From Cytobacillus kochii (lineage in GTDB: Bacteria; Bacillota; Bacilli; Bacillales; Cytobacillaceae), in contig NZ_JAIVAM010000019.1 of assembly GCF_020171845.1 (NCBI RefSeq), positions 21,584-85,583 of the forward strand: a stretch of 64,000 nt of DNA, in the 5' to 3' direction. The notes under the pieces are model-generated. The model was not told the DNA's origin, made no database searches, and worked only from the letters and a program-made list of their open reading frames with translations. Shown piece after piece: positions 52,675 through 62,108 of this stretch (the stretch's first letter is position 1; each line of letters begins with the position of its first letter). Position numbers and translations under genes: made by a program.

Positions 52675-54186
52675 ATGAATATATCTATTTTAGGTTTGAA
52701 TGATAACCGTTATATAAGACCATTGCAGTTAATTGGTAATTTATTTTTTGAAGAATGCTCTGTAAAACTTGATAAAAATGAGAGTGCAGATGTAGTAGTA
52801 ACTTTCCACTATGAAGTAAGTGAAGAGATTAACATGAGTGTTCAGCTTACTACAAGCGAGGAAGAAGTTTTTACCGCTAACTATAGAAAGCATCTTAAGG
52901 AGTTTGAGACAGAAAAGGAATTCTTTAATCAATTAAAGTATGCAGCTTCCCATGTGTATTTAACTGTATTACAAGATTGGACAGGTATTGTGCAGAAATG
53001 GGGCATATTAACAGGAATAAGGCCAACAAAGCTTTATCATCGTCATATGATGTCTGGAAGTAGTAAGGAAGATGCTCATCACGCTTTGAAAAAAGATTAT
53101 TTGATTTCAGATGAAAAAATTAATCTAATGGAAAAAATCGTTGCACGACAATTAACGGCGATTCCTGATCTTTATGATTTAAAAAAAGAAGTCAGTATCT
53201 ATATTGGCATTCCCTTTTGCCCAACAAAATGTGCTTATTGTACATTTCCTGCTTATGCAATTGGTGGTAAACAAGGTAGAGTCGATTCCTTCTTAGCTGG
53301 TCTGCATTATGAAATGAGACATATGGGAGAATGGTTAAAGGAAAATGGGATCAAAGTGACAACCGTATATTATGGTGGAGGTACGCCAACAAGTATTACA
53401 GCAGAGGAAATGGATCTTCTATATGAAGAAATGTATGAGTCGTTTCCAGATGTAAGTCACATTCGGGAAATTACGGTCGAGGCAGGTAGGCCGGATACGA
53501 TTACTGCAGATAAGTTAAATGTACTAAAAAAATGGAATATTGATCGTATCAGTATCAACCCACAATCTTATACGCAGGAAACGTTAAAAGCGATTGGTAG
53601 GCATCATACGGTTGAGGAAACAATCGATAAGTTCCACCTGGCGAGAAGTATGGGTATGAACAACATTAATATGGATTTAATCATTGGCTTACCAAATGAA
53701 GGCACAACAGAGTTTGCACACTCATTAAATGAAACAAAGCAGTTACTACCCGAGTCACTGACTGTCCATACATTATCTTTTAAAAGAGCTTCTGAAATGA
53801 CAAAGAACCGGCAGAAATATAAGGTTGCAGATCGTGAAGAAGCAGAAAGAATGATGAATATGGCAGAAGAGTGGACGGCTGAACATCATTATGAGCCTTA
53901 CTATTTATATCGTCAAAAAAATATTTTAGGAAATTTAGAAAACGTTGGCTATGCGTTACCGAAACAAGAAAGTCTCTACAATATTATGATTATGGAAGAA
54001 ATGCAAACGATTATCGGAATTGGCTGCGGGGCAGCAAGTAAGTTTATCCATCCTGAGACAGGTAAAATTACTCATTTTGCAAATCCGAAAGACCCTAAAT
54101 CCTACAATGAAAGTTTTGTTGAATACACGGATAAGAAAATCGCTATGTTAAATGAGCTCTTTAATATTGAGGCAAACTCTATATAA
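52675..54186 (+). CDS. hemZ: Oxygen-independent coproporphyrinogen III oxidase-like radical SAM protein HemZ
   Basis: A 503-residue radical SAM protein close in length to B. subtilis HemZ (501 aa), linked to anaerobic heme synthesis. The 4Fe-4S site CxxxCxxC is in GIPFCPTKCAYCTFPAYAIG (about residues 178-198), followed by VYYGGGTPTSI, ISINPQSYTQETLKAIGR and NMDLIIGLPNEGT. The N-terminal 165 residues are the HemZ-specific domain. The start ATG follows AAAGGTGATT. A terminator-like hairpin in the leader suggests control of read-through. Confidence 0.9.
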   Translation: MNISILGLNDNRYIRPLQLIGNLFFEECSVKLDKNESADVVVTFHYEVSEEINMSVQLTTSEEEVFTANYRKHLKEFETEKEFFNQLKYAASHVYLTVLQDWTGIVQKWGILTGIRPTKLYHRHMMSGSSKEDAHHALKKDYLISDEKINLMEKIVARQLTAIPDLYDLKKEVSIYIGIPFCPTKCAYCTFPAYAIGGKQGRVDSFLAGLHYEMRHMGEWLKENGIKVTTVYYGGGTPTSITAEEMDLLYEEMYESFPDVSHIREITVEAGRPDTITADKLNVLKKWNIDRISINPQSYTQETLKAIGRHHTVEETIDKFHLARSMGMNNINMDLIIGLPNEGTTEFAHSLNETKQLLPESLTVHTLSFKRASEMTKNRQKYKVADREEAERMMNMAEEWTAEHHYEPYYLYRQKNILGNLENVGYALPKQESLYNIMIMEEMQTIIGIGCGAASKFIHPETGKITHFANPKDPKSYNESFVEYTDKKIAMLNELFNIEANSI

Positions 54187-54199
54187 GCAGAATAATATG

Positions 54200-54233
54200 A
54201 GCTGTACCTAGGTTAGAGGTGCAGCTTTTTTGT
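54200..54233 (+). terminator. Intrinsic terminator after hemZ
   Basis: AGCTGTACCT pairs with AGGTGCAGCT, followed by T6. Confidence 0.9.
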
Positions 54234-54335
54234 TTGTGAAAATAGACTAGATTTAATTATGGCAACTTTAATAGAGGATTTTAGTAAAAAAACAAGAATG
54301 TAATAGGTACAAAAGCGCATATACATCTATGATAA

Positions 54336-54349
54336 TGTAAACGGTTACT
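54336..54349 (+). promoter_or_regulatory. CcpA-binding cre site
   Basis: TGTAAACGGTTACT matches the cre consensus TGWAANCGNTNWCA at 13 of 14 positions. It lies 20 bases before the start of the acyl-CoA ligase gene, where bound CcpA would block transcription. Confidence 0.72.
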
Positions 54350-54368
54350 AAAAGGGAGGCGATTGGTG

Positions 54369-55988
54369 ATGAATCATTCTTCTTTGACGATGGCACAGAT
54401 GATAAAAAGAGCAGAAACGTTTTTCGCAAAAAAAGAGGTTGTATCTAGAACAGCAGGTGGTATTCAAACATTTACGTATAAGGAAATGGCAGAACGAACA
54501 CGAAGACTTGCTTCAAGTTTACAAAGGCTTGGTATTAAAAGAGGGGAGAAGGTAGGGACATTTGCCTGGAATCACCACCGCCATCTGGAAGCATATTTTG
54601 CGATTCCCTGTAGTGGAGCGGTGTTGCATACAATTAATATTAGACTCTCATCTCAGCATATCACCTATATTATTAATCACGCAGAAGATAAAATTCTCCT
54701 CATAGATGAAGAGTTAGTTCCATTAATTGAACAATGTAGGGACGAACTTTCCAATGTAAAAGCATTTATCATTATGAGTGACCATAAGGAACCTCCAACT
54801 ACAACTTTATCTCCAGCATATAATTATGAAAGTCTACTAGAAGAGGCAGATCCCAATTATCAATATCCCGATGATCTAGATGAAAATGACCCGGCAGGGA
54901 TGTGTTATACTTCCGCGACCACCGGAAATCCTAAAGGCGTCATTTACTCTCACCGGGCAATTGTGCTCCATAGCTTAGCATTAGGTTTAGCGGATAGTGT
55001 TGGTGTAAGTGAAAAAGATATTGCCCTACCTATCGTCCCGATGTTTCATGTCAATGCATGGGGCTTACCTTTTGCAGGTGTGTGGTTTGGCACAAAATTG
55101 ATCATGCCTGGACCTGCATTTACGCCTAAATTAATTGCCGAACTAATAGAAGAATATAAAATTACAATTACTGCAGGTGTCCCAACTATTTGGCTTGGAT
55201 TATTGAAGGAATTGCAAGCGAAAAAATATGATTTAAGTTCTTTAAGAAGCATTCTGTGTGGCGGATCTGCTGCACCAAAAGGCATGATTCGAGTGTTCGA
55301 AGAAAAGTATAAGATACCGTTTCTTCATGCTTATGGAATGACAGAAACAAGTCCACTCGCAACTGTCTCCAATCTGAAAAGCTATCAAGAAAATATAGAT
55401 TTTGAAGAGAAACTGGAGTTAAGAAGCAAGCAAGGATTATTGGTTCCGGGATTAGAAATGAAAGTGATTGACGAAAAAGGGGTTGAAGTGGAGTGGGACG
55501 GAAAGCAGATGGGCGAGCTCTGCTTAAGAGGTCCGTGGATTGTAACCGAATATTATAATGACGAGAGGACTGCCTCTAGTTTTAAAGATGGCTGGCTTCA
55601 TACGGGTGATGTTGTCACGATAGATGAAGAAGGACTTTTGAAAATTGTCGATCGCACGAAGGATTTAATAAAAAGTGGTGGGGAGTGGATTTCTTCTGTT
55701 GACATAGAAAATGCGCTCATGGCTAATGAAGCCATTTTTGAAGCTGCTGTTATTGGTATTCCGAGTGAAAAGTGGCAAGAGCGTCCATTAGCCTATGTTG
55801 TATTACATGAACAATATAAAGGAAAAGTGACAGCTGAAGAAGTGCTTCAGTCATTAAGCGCTCAATTTGCAAAATGGTGGATTCCTGATGATGTCATTTT
55901 TATTGATGAAATTCCCAAAACATCTGTAGGGAAATTTTTAAAACGTGATTTAAGAGAGAAATATCAAATGGATAAAATTAATCAGTAA
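54369..55988 (+). CDS. Fatty-acyl-CoA synthetase (AMP-forming)
   Basis: A 539-residue ANL-superfamily ligase activating a medium- or long-chain fatty acid with ATP and CoA. Motifs: the P-loop YTSATTGNPKGVIYSHRA, YGMTETSP, the GWLHTGDVVTIDEEGLLKIVDRTKD hinge in parts, and the C-terminal catalytic lysine in PKTSVGKFLKRDL. The start is the ATG at 54369, nine bases after GGGAGG. The cre site just upstream predicts catabolite repression. The next gene encodes an enoyl-CoA hydratase, so both serve fatty acid breakdown. Chain-length preference is not readable from sequence. Confidence 0.9.
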   Translation: MNHSSLTMAQMIKRAETFFAKKEVVSRTAGGIQTFTYKEMAERTRRLASSLQRLGIKRGEKVGTFAWNHHRHLEAYFAIPCSGAVLHTINIRLSSQHITYIINHAEDKILLIDEELVPLIEQCRDELSNVKAFIIMSDHKEPPTTTLSPAYNYESLLEEADPNYQYPDDLDENDPAGMCYTSATTGNPKGVIYSHRAIVLHSLALGLADSVGVSEKDIALPIVPMFHVNAWGLPFAGVWFGTKLIMPGPAFTPKLIAELIEEYKITITAGVPTIWLGLLKELQAKKYDLSSLRSILCGGSAAPKGMIRVFEEKYKIPFLHAYGMTETSPLATVSNLKSYQENIDFEEKLELRSKQGLLVPGLEMKVIDEKGVEVEWDGKQMGELCLRGPWIVTEYYNDERTASSFKDGWLHTGDVVTIDEEGLLKIVDRTKDLIKSGGEWISSVDIENALMANEAIFEAAVIGIPSEKWQERPLAYVVLHEQYKGKVTAEEVLQSLSAQFAKWWIPDDVIFIDEIPKTSVGKFLKRDLREKYQMDKINQ

Positions 55989-55996
55989 TTATTTGC

Positions 55997-56071
55997 AATA
56001 TGAAGAGTCATTCATTTTCTAGTAAAAAAACTCAATTATATTTGGAAAATAAAAAATATTTTATTTATAAT
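55997..56071 (+). promoter_or_regulatory. yhaR promoter with possible FadR half-site
   Basis: TTGGAA (56042-56047), 18 bases, TATAAT (56066-56071). Upstream, 55997-56014 ends in TCATTCA and matches the FadR operator TGAATGA-N4-TCATTCA at 14 of 18 positions, counting a degenerate centre. Confidence 0.4.
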
Positions 56072-56101
56072 AGAGGTATCCAAACTTAAGGAGGAAAATG
56101 A

Positions 56102-56890
56102 ATGGCGCTTGATTTTGATACAAAGACCGTTAATTATTCGATTGAGGGAAGAGTGGCGCATGTGGAAATGAACCGGCCTGAGTCATTAAATGCACTAAAT
56201 GTGGAAATGATTCATGAGCTGGCTGCTGTTATGAAAGAGTTAAGTAATTTAGAAGAAATAGATATCGTTGTTTTGAAAGGGGCGGGTAGAGCATTCTCCT
56301 CAGGCGGAGACATTAAAACGATGCTGATGGATGCGAATGAAAACGATTTCCCCGTTGTAATGGATGCGATTAATGAGTTAGTTGTTACATTGTATAGTAT
56401 GCCTAAAATCACCATTAGCGCAATAAAAGGTGCAGCTGCAGGGCTCGGATTAAGTTTAGCTTTAGCTACGGATTTCATTTATGCTCATAAGGATAGTAAA
56501 TTAGCGATGAACTTTATTGGTATAGGGTTAATCCCGGACGGTGGTTCCCACTTTTTCCTTGAAAGTAAGTTAGGGCCCGACCAAGCAAAGCACCTCATAT
56601 GGGAAGGGAAACCGATGGCAGCTGAAGAAGCATGGGAGAGAGGACTTGTTCATGAAGTCGTAGATGATCTTGACGAAGCAGTAAATAAAAAAGTGTACCA
56701 TCTGAGTCATCTTCCAATCCTTGCGATGATTAAAACAAAAAAAATACTGACAGATAAGAATCGCCCATTATTATTAAAATTATTAGAGCTCGAAAAAAGT
56801 GGTCAAGCACAAATGAGGAAAACAGCTGATCATAAAGAAGGCATAAACGCTTTTATTGAAAAAAGGCAGCCTCGATTCACAGGGAAATAA
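56102..56890 (+). CDS. yhaR: Enoyl-CoA hydratase/isomerase family protein YhaR
   Basis: A 262-residue crotonase-fold protein. The oxyanion-hole segments AGRAFSSGGDIKTML and KGAAAGLGLSLALATDFIYA are present, and the second catalytic region reads FIGIGLIPDGGSHFFLESKLG. One of the two glutamates used by classical hydratases appears replaced (PDGGS in place of P-E-x-G), so isomerase or other crotonase chemistry is possible. It follows the acyl-CoA ligase and precedes yhzC/yhaQ, as in the B. subtilis yha region. The start ATG follows AAGGAGG. Confidence 0.87.
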   Translation: MALDFDTKTVNYSIEGRVAHVEMNRPESLNALNVEMIHELAAVMKELSNLEEIDIVVLKGAGRAFSSGGDIKTMLMDANENDFPVVMDAINELVVTLYSMPKITISAIKGAAAGLGLSLALATDFIYAHKDSKLAMNFIGIGLIPDGGSHFFLESKLGPDQAKHLIWEGKPMAAEEAWERGLVHEVVDDLDEAVNKKVYHLSHLPILAMIKTKKILTDKNRPLLLKLLELEKSGQAQMRKTADHKEGINAFIEKRQPRFTGK

Positions 56891-56898
56891 CAGAAATG

Positions 56899-56935
56899 AA
56901 AGACACGCATGTTTTTCAGAAACATGCGTGTCTTT
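56899..56935. terminator. Bidirectional terminator
   Basis: AAAGACACGCATGTTT pairs with AAACATGCGTGTCTTT, loop TTCAG, between converging yhaR and yhzC. Confidence 0.88.
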
Positions 56936-56968
56936 ATTTGATACGTGGTGTATAGTATAACCTGAGGT

Positions 56969-57157
56969 CTACCGGTGAAATAATATAAGCTTTCCTGCTG
57001 GAGAAGAGCAACGATGTGTTTTCTCTTCTAATCCTTTTTCTTTCAGGAGGTTTTCTCCGGTCACCTTGGCTTCTTGATCATTTGCTGATTCGAATGATTC
57101 ATCAAGAATTTTTTCACCGGTTGGTTCGAATGCCGTTAATTTATAAGTTTTCATCAT
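56969..57157 (-). CDS. yhzC: YhzC-like small protein
   Basis: A 62-residue protein resembling B. subtilis YhzC: KTYKLTAFEPTGEKILDESFE, then LLKEKGLEEKTHRC and a C-terminal GKLILFHR. It is beta-rich with no signal peptide, and the function is unknown. GGAG five bases before ATGATG supports the start. It lies between yhaR and yhaQ, as in B. subtilis. Confidence 0.7.
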   Translation of the reverse strand: MMKTYKLTAFEPTGEKILDESFESANDQEAKVTGENLLKEKGLEEKTHRCSSPAGKLILFHR

Positions 57158-57305
57158 AAAGACTCCTTGTAATGTAGTTGAATATTCCGATATTTAATTA
57201 TATTTTGGCATAATTCCATCAATCTTGCAAAAAGAAACATCCTTATTTAATGAATCTTTTTTAGTTTTATACCGTAAATAAATGAAAGGGAGGGACAAAA
57301 TTTAT

Positions 57306-58205
57306 ATGTCTTTAAAATTAGAAAATGTTACGAAGAAGTTTGGTCAATTTACCGCAGTAGATGATATATCTATAGAAATACCTGAAAAGGAAATGTTTGG
57401 TTTTTTAGGAGCGAATGGTGCTGGAAAGACGACTACTTTTCGAATGATTTTAGGGTTAATTGATGCAACCAAAGGAAACATCAGTTGGCAAGGTAAACCC
57501 ATTAATTATTCAGTGAGTGGTCAAATTGGTTATTTACCTGAAGAGCGTGGGTTATATCCAAAATTACAAGTGAAAGAACAACTTGTATACTTAGCACGGC
57601 TAAGAGGGATGGATAAACAATCTGCCTTAAAGGAGTTAGACAACTGGCTTGATCGCTTTAAAGTACCGGATTACAAAACAAAAAAGGTAGAGGAGCTATC
57701 AAAAGGGAATCAACAAAAGATACAATTTATATCTAGTATTTTACATAAACCTAAACTATTGATTCTTGATGAGCCGTTTAGCGGGCTAGATCCAGTAAAT
57801 GTAGAGCTGCTAAAAGACGCAGTTGTAGACTTGAAAAATAGTGGTACATCAATCGTATTTTCTTCCCACCGCATGGAACATGTTGAAGAGTTATGTGAGC
57901 ATCTTTGTATCATGCAAAAAGGTAGACCAGTCGTACATGGTGAATTGAAGGAAATTAAGCGTTCTTATGGAAAAAAAACATTAATCATTCATGGTGATTT
58001 TTCGATGGCTTTTTTACAAGACCACCCTGCTGTGAAGAAATTTAAAATGACAACAGAAGGGGTGCATCTGCAAATTGAAAATGAATTGGCAGCGGACGAT
58101 ATACTAAAAGATATTGTTGGCAAAGGATTTATTCGCAAGTTTATGCTTGAAGAACCATCTTTAAATGATATCTTTATCGAAAAGGCAGGTGCTTCTTATG
58201 AGTAA
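57306..58205 (+). CDS. yhaQ: ABC transporter ATP-binding protein YhaQ
   Basis: A 299-residue ATPase (B. subtilis YhaQ 298 aa). Walker A GANGAGKTTTFRMI, signature LSKGNQQKIQF (the LSKGN variant typical of NatA-like exporters), Walker B LLILDEPFSGLDPVN and the switch histidine in SSHRMEHVEEL are intact. A C-terminal extension from about 215 follows the usual DUF4162 pattern. I start at the ATG at 57306 (MSLKLENVTKKF), ten bases after GGGAGGG; an ATG eight codons earlier lies ahead of that site. It overlaps yhaP by eight bases. Confidence 0.9.
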   Translation: MSLKLENVTKKFGQFTAVDDISIEIPEKEMFGFLGANGAGKTTTFRMILGLIDATKGNISWQGKPINYSVSGQIGYLPEERGLYPKLQVKEQLVYLARLRGMDKQSALKELDNWLDRFKVPDYKTKKVEELSKGNQQKIQFISSILHKPKLLILDEPFSGLDPVNVELLKDAVVDLKNSGTSIVFSSHRMEHVEELCEHLCIMQKGRPVVHGELKEIKRSYGKKTLIIHGDFSMAFLQDHPAVKKFKMTTEGVHLQIENELAADDILKDIVGKGFIRKFMLEEPSLNDIFIEKAGASYE

Positions 58206-59451
58206 TTTTTGGACAATTCTATGGCATACGTATTGGACAAAAATAAAAACAAAGTCTTTTCTTATTACGACAATCATTACGGCACTTTTATTTGTGCTGT
58301 TAGCCAATATTACAACCATTATCGATACTTTTTCAAATGAAGAAACACCGAAAGTGGCAGTGATAGATGAAACAAACAGTTCCATCCAAGCAATAGAACG
58401 CATAGAGGCATATACATCGGAGGAAGTTATCTTAGAAAGTGTACAACAGTCAGAAGCTGAAGTGGACGAGAAGGTAATATCTGGGGAATTTACAGGTGCA
58501 CTTTACTTAACTTCTAACGGTGAAGATCTCATTAGCGGTGAATATAAATCCTTGAGTATAGCTGACACTACTATCTCTAGCTTATTGCAAACAGCTTTGC
58601 AGCAAATAAAGACGGAATTAACTGCAGAGAGTATAAATTTATCACCAGAGCAATTGCAAACATTGTATGCACCTGTATCGTTTGAGACGACTGCACTTGA
58701 GGAAAATGCGAAGTCTCAAGAAGAATTAAGTCAGGCAAGAGGACTTGTTTATGTGGTCTTATTTTTAATTTATTTTGCTGTCATCATGTATGCGAGTATG
58801 ATTGCTAATGAAGTGGCAACTGAAAAGTCATCTAGAATCATGGAAATTCTTATATCAAGTACCCCACCTGTTCAGCAAATGTTTGCTAAGATACTCGGGA
58901 TCGCTCTGTTGAGTGTGACACAAATGCTGATTTTAGGTTCCATTGGTTTCTTTGCATTGAGAGAAAGCATGTCTAAGCTTGAAGGTGGCTGGTTCGAAGC
59001 GTTTGGGTTTAGCAACTTATCACTTGGTATATTGGTTTATGCAGCCATCTTTTTCTTATTAGGCTATTTTTTATATGCGACCCTAGCCGCTTTTCTTGGG
59101 TCTTTAGTTAGTCGGATTGAGGATGTTCAACAAATGATTATGCCAATGACGATGTTAGTAGTTGTGGGCTTTTTACTCTCAATGTATGGTCTATCTAACC
59201 CAGATACAACTTTTATTACTATTGCCTCTTATATTCCTTTTTTCACGCCAATGCTGATGTTCTTAAGAGTAGGAATGCTTTCATTGCCGGTATGGGAACC
59301 AATATTAGGCATGGCCGTTCTTATTGTGACGACAATTATTTTGGCGATATTCGGTGCACGAGTGTATCGTGGCGGTGTTTTAATGTATGGTCGCTCATCT
59401 TCGTATAAAGATATTAAAAAAGCGATTCAATTAACGAAGAAAGAAAAATAA
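58198..59451 (+). CDS. yhaP: ABC-2 type transporter permease YhaP (NatB-like)
   Basis: A 417-residue membrane protein close in length to YhaP (419 aa). It has one N-terminal helix (about 20-42), a long extracytoplasmic domain (43-175, acidic), then five helices with the motif MYASMIANEVATEKSSRIMEIL and ISSTPPVQQMFAKILG. With YhaQ it forms an exporter related to NatAB (sodium export) and to similar peptide or stress exporters; the substrate is unknown. The ATG overlaps the yhaQ stop (ATGAGTAA). Confidence 0.9.
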   Translation: MSNFWTILWHTYWTKIKTKSFLITTIITALLFVLLANITTIIDTFSNEETPKVAVIDETNSSIQAIERIEAYTSEEVILESVQQSEAEVDEKVISGEFTGALYLTSNGEDLISGEYKSLSIADTTISSLLQTALQQIKTELTAESINLSPEQLQTLYAPVSFETTALEENAKSQEELSQARGLVYVVLFLIYFAVIMYASMIANEVATEKSSRIMEILISSTPPVQQMFAKILGIALLSVTQMLILGSIGFFALRESMSKLEGGWFEAFGFSNLSLGILVYAAIFFLLGYFLYATLAAFLGSLVSRIEDVQQMIMPMTMLVVVGFLLSMYGLSNPDTTFITIASYIPFFTPMLMFLRVGMLSLPVWEPILGMAVLIVTTIILAIFGARVYRGGVLMYGRSSSYKDIKKAIQLTKKEK

Positions 59452-59467
59452 GTAGTTATTTACATTC

Positions 59468-59503
59468 AAGCTTCTCATACTTGTGTATGAAGAAGCTTTT
59501 TTA
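59468..59503 (+). terminator. Intrinsic terminator after yhaP
   Basis: AAGCTTCTCATAC, loop TTGT, GTATGAAGAAGCTT, then T-run. Confidence 0.9.
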
Positions 59504-59730
59504 GCAAAAAAGAATTGATAAATGTAGTAGTGACCAATTTACATTTATTAAAATAATGATAAGACAACTATTCTGCGGGCTCTGCGAATGTTTATTTATC
59601 GGTTCGTAACAACCTTCCTACTTTATTGAAAAAGAGGCAGTGAAGCAAAATAAATTAATGACAAATGTAACTATTTGCTTTTTGCCTTTCTTGACATACT
59701 TACACTAACAAGGCGAAAGGGTGTGAGCGG

Positions 59731-60672
59731 ATGATTGCCTCACTAAATGGGATTGTGAAACGTTATGATTCGAAACTAGTGTTGGACTACATTGATTTGG
59801 ATATAAATGAGGGTCAAATTATTGGTTTACTTGGTCCTAATGGAGCGGGAAAATCAACATTAATTAGATGCCTAACAGGAATGGAGACAGTTAATCAAGG
59901 GAATGTTACGTTATTTGGGGATGGAAAAAAACCATTTCAGAATAAAAACAAAGAAAAAATTGGTTTAGTCACGCAGGAAATATCGATTTTTCCAGAATTA
60001 ACAGCACAGGAGAATGCGAACTTTTTTGCCGGAATTTACGGGTTAAAAGGGGAAGTGAGAAAAAGAAGGGTAGCAGAGGCCTTAGCGTTTGTTGGATTAG
60101 CAGAACATACAAAGGGAAGGGCACAAAATTTTTCTGGAGGAATGCAAAGGCGGCTGAATATTGCATGTTCCTTAGTTCATGATCCTAAGTTTTTAATTAT
60201 GGATGAGCCGACGGTGGGGATAGATCCTCAATCGCGAAACCATATTTTGCAAGCTGTAAAGAAATTACAAAGAAACGGAACGACTATTCTATATACAACG
60301 CATTATATGGAAGAGGTTGAGACGATTGCCTCAGAGGTTGTGATATTAGATAAAGGGCAAATCATTACAAGAGGAACAGTTCAAGATTTGATTCGCAACA
60401 TTCAGCATGAAGAGAGAATCAAGGTAGAAGTAAGTCATCCTGAAGAAGTCTCTTTGGAGAGTATTCAGGCACTGCCAGATGTAAAACAAGTCATTAAAGA
60501 TGGGAATCAAATTTTGGTTGTATCTTCTGCTAATTCAGGACACCTTGACCGTATTTTAACGATTATAAAAGAGGACTCTGGTGTTGTTGGCATTAATGTA
60601 GAAAAAGCAAATTTAGAGGATGTTTTCTTAACTTTGACTGGAAGAACCTTAAGGGATGGAGGTAGTGCATGA
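59731..60672 (+). CDS. ABC transporter ATP-binding protein of an antimicrobial-type exporter
   Basis: A 313-residue ATPase with Walker A GPNGAGKSTLIRCL, signature FSGGMQRRLNIACS, Walker B FLIMDEPTVGIDPQSRN and the switch histidine in YTTHYMEEVE. The C-terminal extension (from about 225) resembles DUF4162. It is the first of five tightly packed genes: ATPase, two ABC-2 permeases, histidine kinase, response regulator. Such units resemble B. subtilis YvfRS-YvfTU and LnrLMN-LnrJK (linearmycin resistance), but the two-permease layout with short permeases is not identical to either. The stop overlaps the next start by four bases (ATGA). Confidence 0.88.
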   Translation: MIASLNGIVKRYDSKLVLDYIDLDINEGQIIGLLGPNGAGKSTLIRCLTGMETVNQGNVTLFGDGKKPFQNKNKEKIGLVTQEISIFPELTAQENANFFAGIYGLKGEVRKRRVAEALAFVGLAEHTKGRAQNFSGGMQRRLNIACSLVHDPKFLIMDEPTVGIDPQSRNHILQAVKKLQRNGTTILYTTHYMEEVETIASEVVILDKGQIITRGTVQDLIRNIQHEERIKVEVSHPEEVSLESIQALPDVKQVIKDGNQILVVSSANSGHLDRILTIIKEDSGVVGINVEKANLEDVFLTLTGRTLRDGGSA

Positions 60673-61400
60673 TGCGTGTCCTAAGAACCATTCCTTATAC
60701 AGTGATTCGAATGAGTAGAGACTATATTACGCTATTGTTGCTCTTAGTTGTTCCGATTATCCTTATTACCATTTTTTATTTCGTATTAGGAGACTTAAAA
60801 AATCAATACGGTGATCCTGCGTTCTATGATACAGCACAGTTAATGACACTTGTGTTTCAATTGTTTGGCGGTTCAATCGTGATTGCCCATATTCAAGATG
60901 ATTTATTTTCTCCAAGACGGCAACGTTTAATGGTGGCGCCGATGAGTCGACCTTTTTATGCTCTCTCAATCTCATTATGTGGCATGTTATATTCCATTTT
61001 TCTGGGTTTTTTGTTATTTCTATTTACAGGAATAGGCTTAAAGGTGGAGTGGGGAAATGGATTTTGGGTAATGTACATCATTGGCTTATTGGCTGTACTA
61101 TCAAGCCTTGTAAGTTTAATTCTTATTTTTGCTGTAAAGAACTTTAAATTAGCAGAACGGTTAAGTGAAGTATATGGCATTGGATGTATTGTGTTGGCAG
61201 GGTTGTTTTTTCCAATTCCTGATTATACGGTTATCACATTCATTAATGAATACCTTAATCCTTTATTGTTAGCTGCTAATGCAATTGGCTATGCACAAAG
61301 CAATTTATTTCCTGATGCTTATATTTATATGATTCGGTTAGGAGTCGGAATTGTAATTACTTTTATTATTGTGTTTGTGCTCGGTAGGAGGAAGATTTAA
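60669..61400 (+). CDS. ABC-2 type permease, first of two
   Basis: A 243-residue membrane protein with six predicted helices, similar in size to YvfS-type permeases. Between helices 2 and 3 is DLFSPRRQRLMVAPMSRPFYALS, the conserved ABC-2 coupling region where the subunit contacts the ATPase. There is no large external domain. It is coupled to the ATPase gene by ATGA and ends directly at the next ATG. Confidence 0.85.
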   Translation: MMRVLRTIPYTVIRMSRDYITLLLLLVVPIILITIFYFVLGDLKNQYGDPAFYDTAQLMTLVFQLFGGSIVIAHIQDDLFSPRRQRLMVAPMSRPFYALSISLCGMLYSIFLGFLLFLFTGIGLKVEWGNGFWVMYIIGLLAVLSSLVSLILIFAVKNFKLAERLSEVYGIGCIVLAGLFFPIPDYTVITFINEYLNPLLLAANAIGYAQSNLFPDAYIYMIRLGVGIVITFIIVFVLGRRKI

Positions 61401-62087
61401 ATGACTGTTTTCCACTTTGTTCTGAAGAGAAGTATTGCGAATAAAACAAGTTTGTTGATTCTATTTCTCTTCCCAGTTGTTGCGATCTTTCTGCCATCAG
61501 GAGAGTATTGGCCACATCTTCCATACGGATATCAATATTTTGGTATTTTTATTTTGTTTATTAGTTTGAAGCTCTCCGGATTAATTTTAGAAGATAGAAT
61601 GAGAGGAATTGCTAAAAAGGTATCAATTGCCCCCATCAGTCATTTTAGTTATCTAGCACAGAATTTGCTAGCGTATTTTTCCATTTTAATATTACAATGT
61701 CTGATTTTAGTTTATGGAGGCGTATTAGTTGGGAAAGAACTTTATCAGCCCTTTTGGTTATTCATTTTATTTATTACATTTAGTATGGCATCGATTGCCT
61801 TTGCACTAATGTGGATTTCATTTTTTCGTAATAAAGAAATATCCATGTTAATTTTTATGTCAATTATCAGTGTCATTGCTTTAATCGGTGGCGTCTTGAT
61901 TCCAATTGAGTTGTTACCTGAAATTTTACAAAAAATAGCGATTATGTTGCCGACTTTTTGGCTAGCTTGGGGAATAGATTGGGTTGTTTTTGGTGGCGAA
62001 CTGAAGGAGTTTCTGCTTGTGAATGGAATGCTTATTTTGTATATGTTTTTATTTTTAATTACAGGAAGTGTGAAAAAATTGCATTGA
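61401..62087 (+). CDS. ABC-2 type permease, second of two
   Basis: A 228-residue membrane protein with six predicted helices. The coupling-type segment LEDRMRGIAKKVSIAPISHFSYL is split across residues 50-75. The first codon follows the stop of the upstream permease with no gap, and AGGAGGAAGA lies within that gene's end. The two permeases probably form a heterodimer with two copies of the ATPase. Confidence 0.85.
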   Translation: MTVFHFVLKRSIANKTSLLILFLFPVVAIFLPSGEYWPHLPYGYQYFGIFILFISLKLSGLILEDRMRGIAKKVSIAPISHFSYLAQNLLAYFSILILQCLILVYGGVLVGKELYQPFWLFILFITFSMASIAFALMWISFFRNKEISMLIFMSIISVIALIGGVLIPIELLPEILQKIAIMLPTFWLAWGIDWVVFGGELKEFLLVNGMLILYMFLFLITGSVKKLH

Positions 62088-62108
62088 TAGCTGAGGAGAG
62101 GTGTGCAT

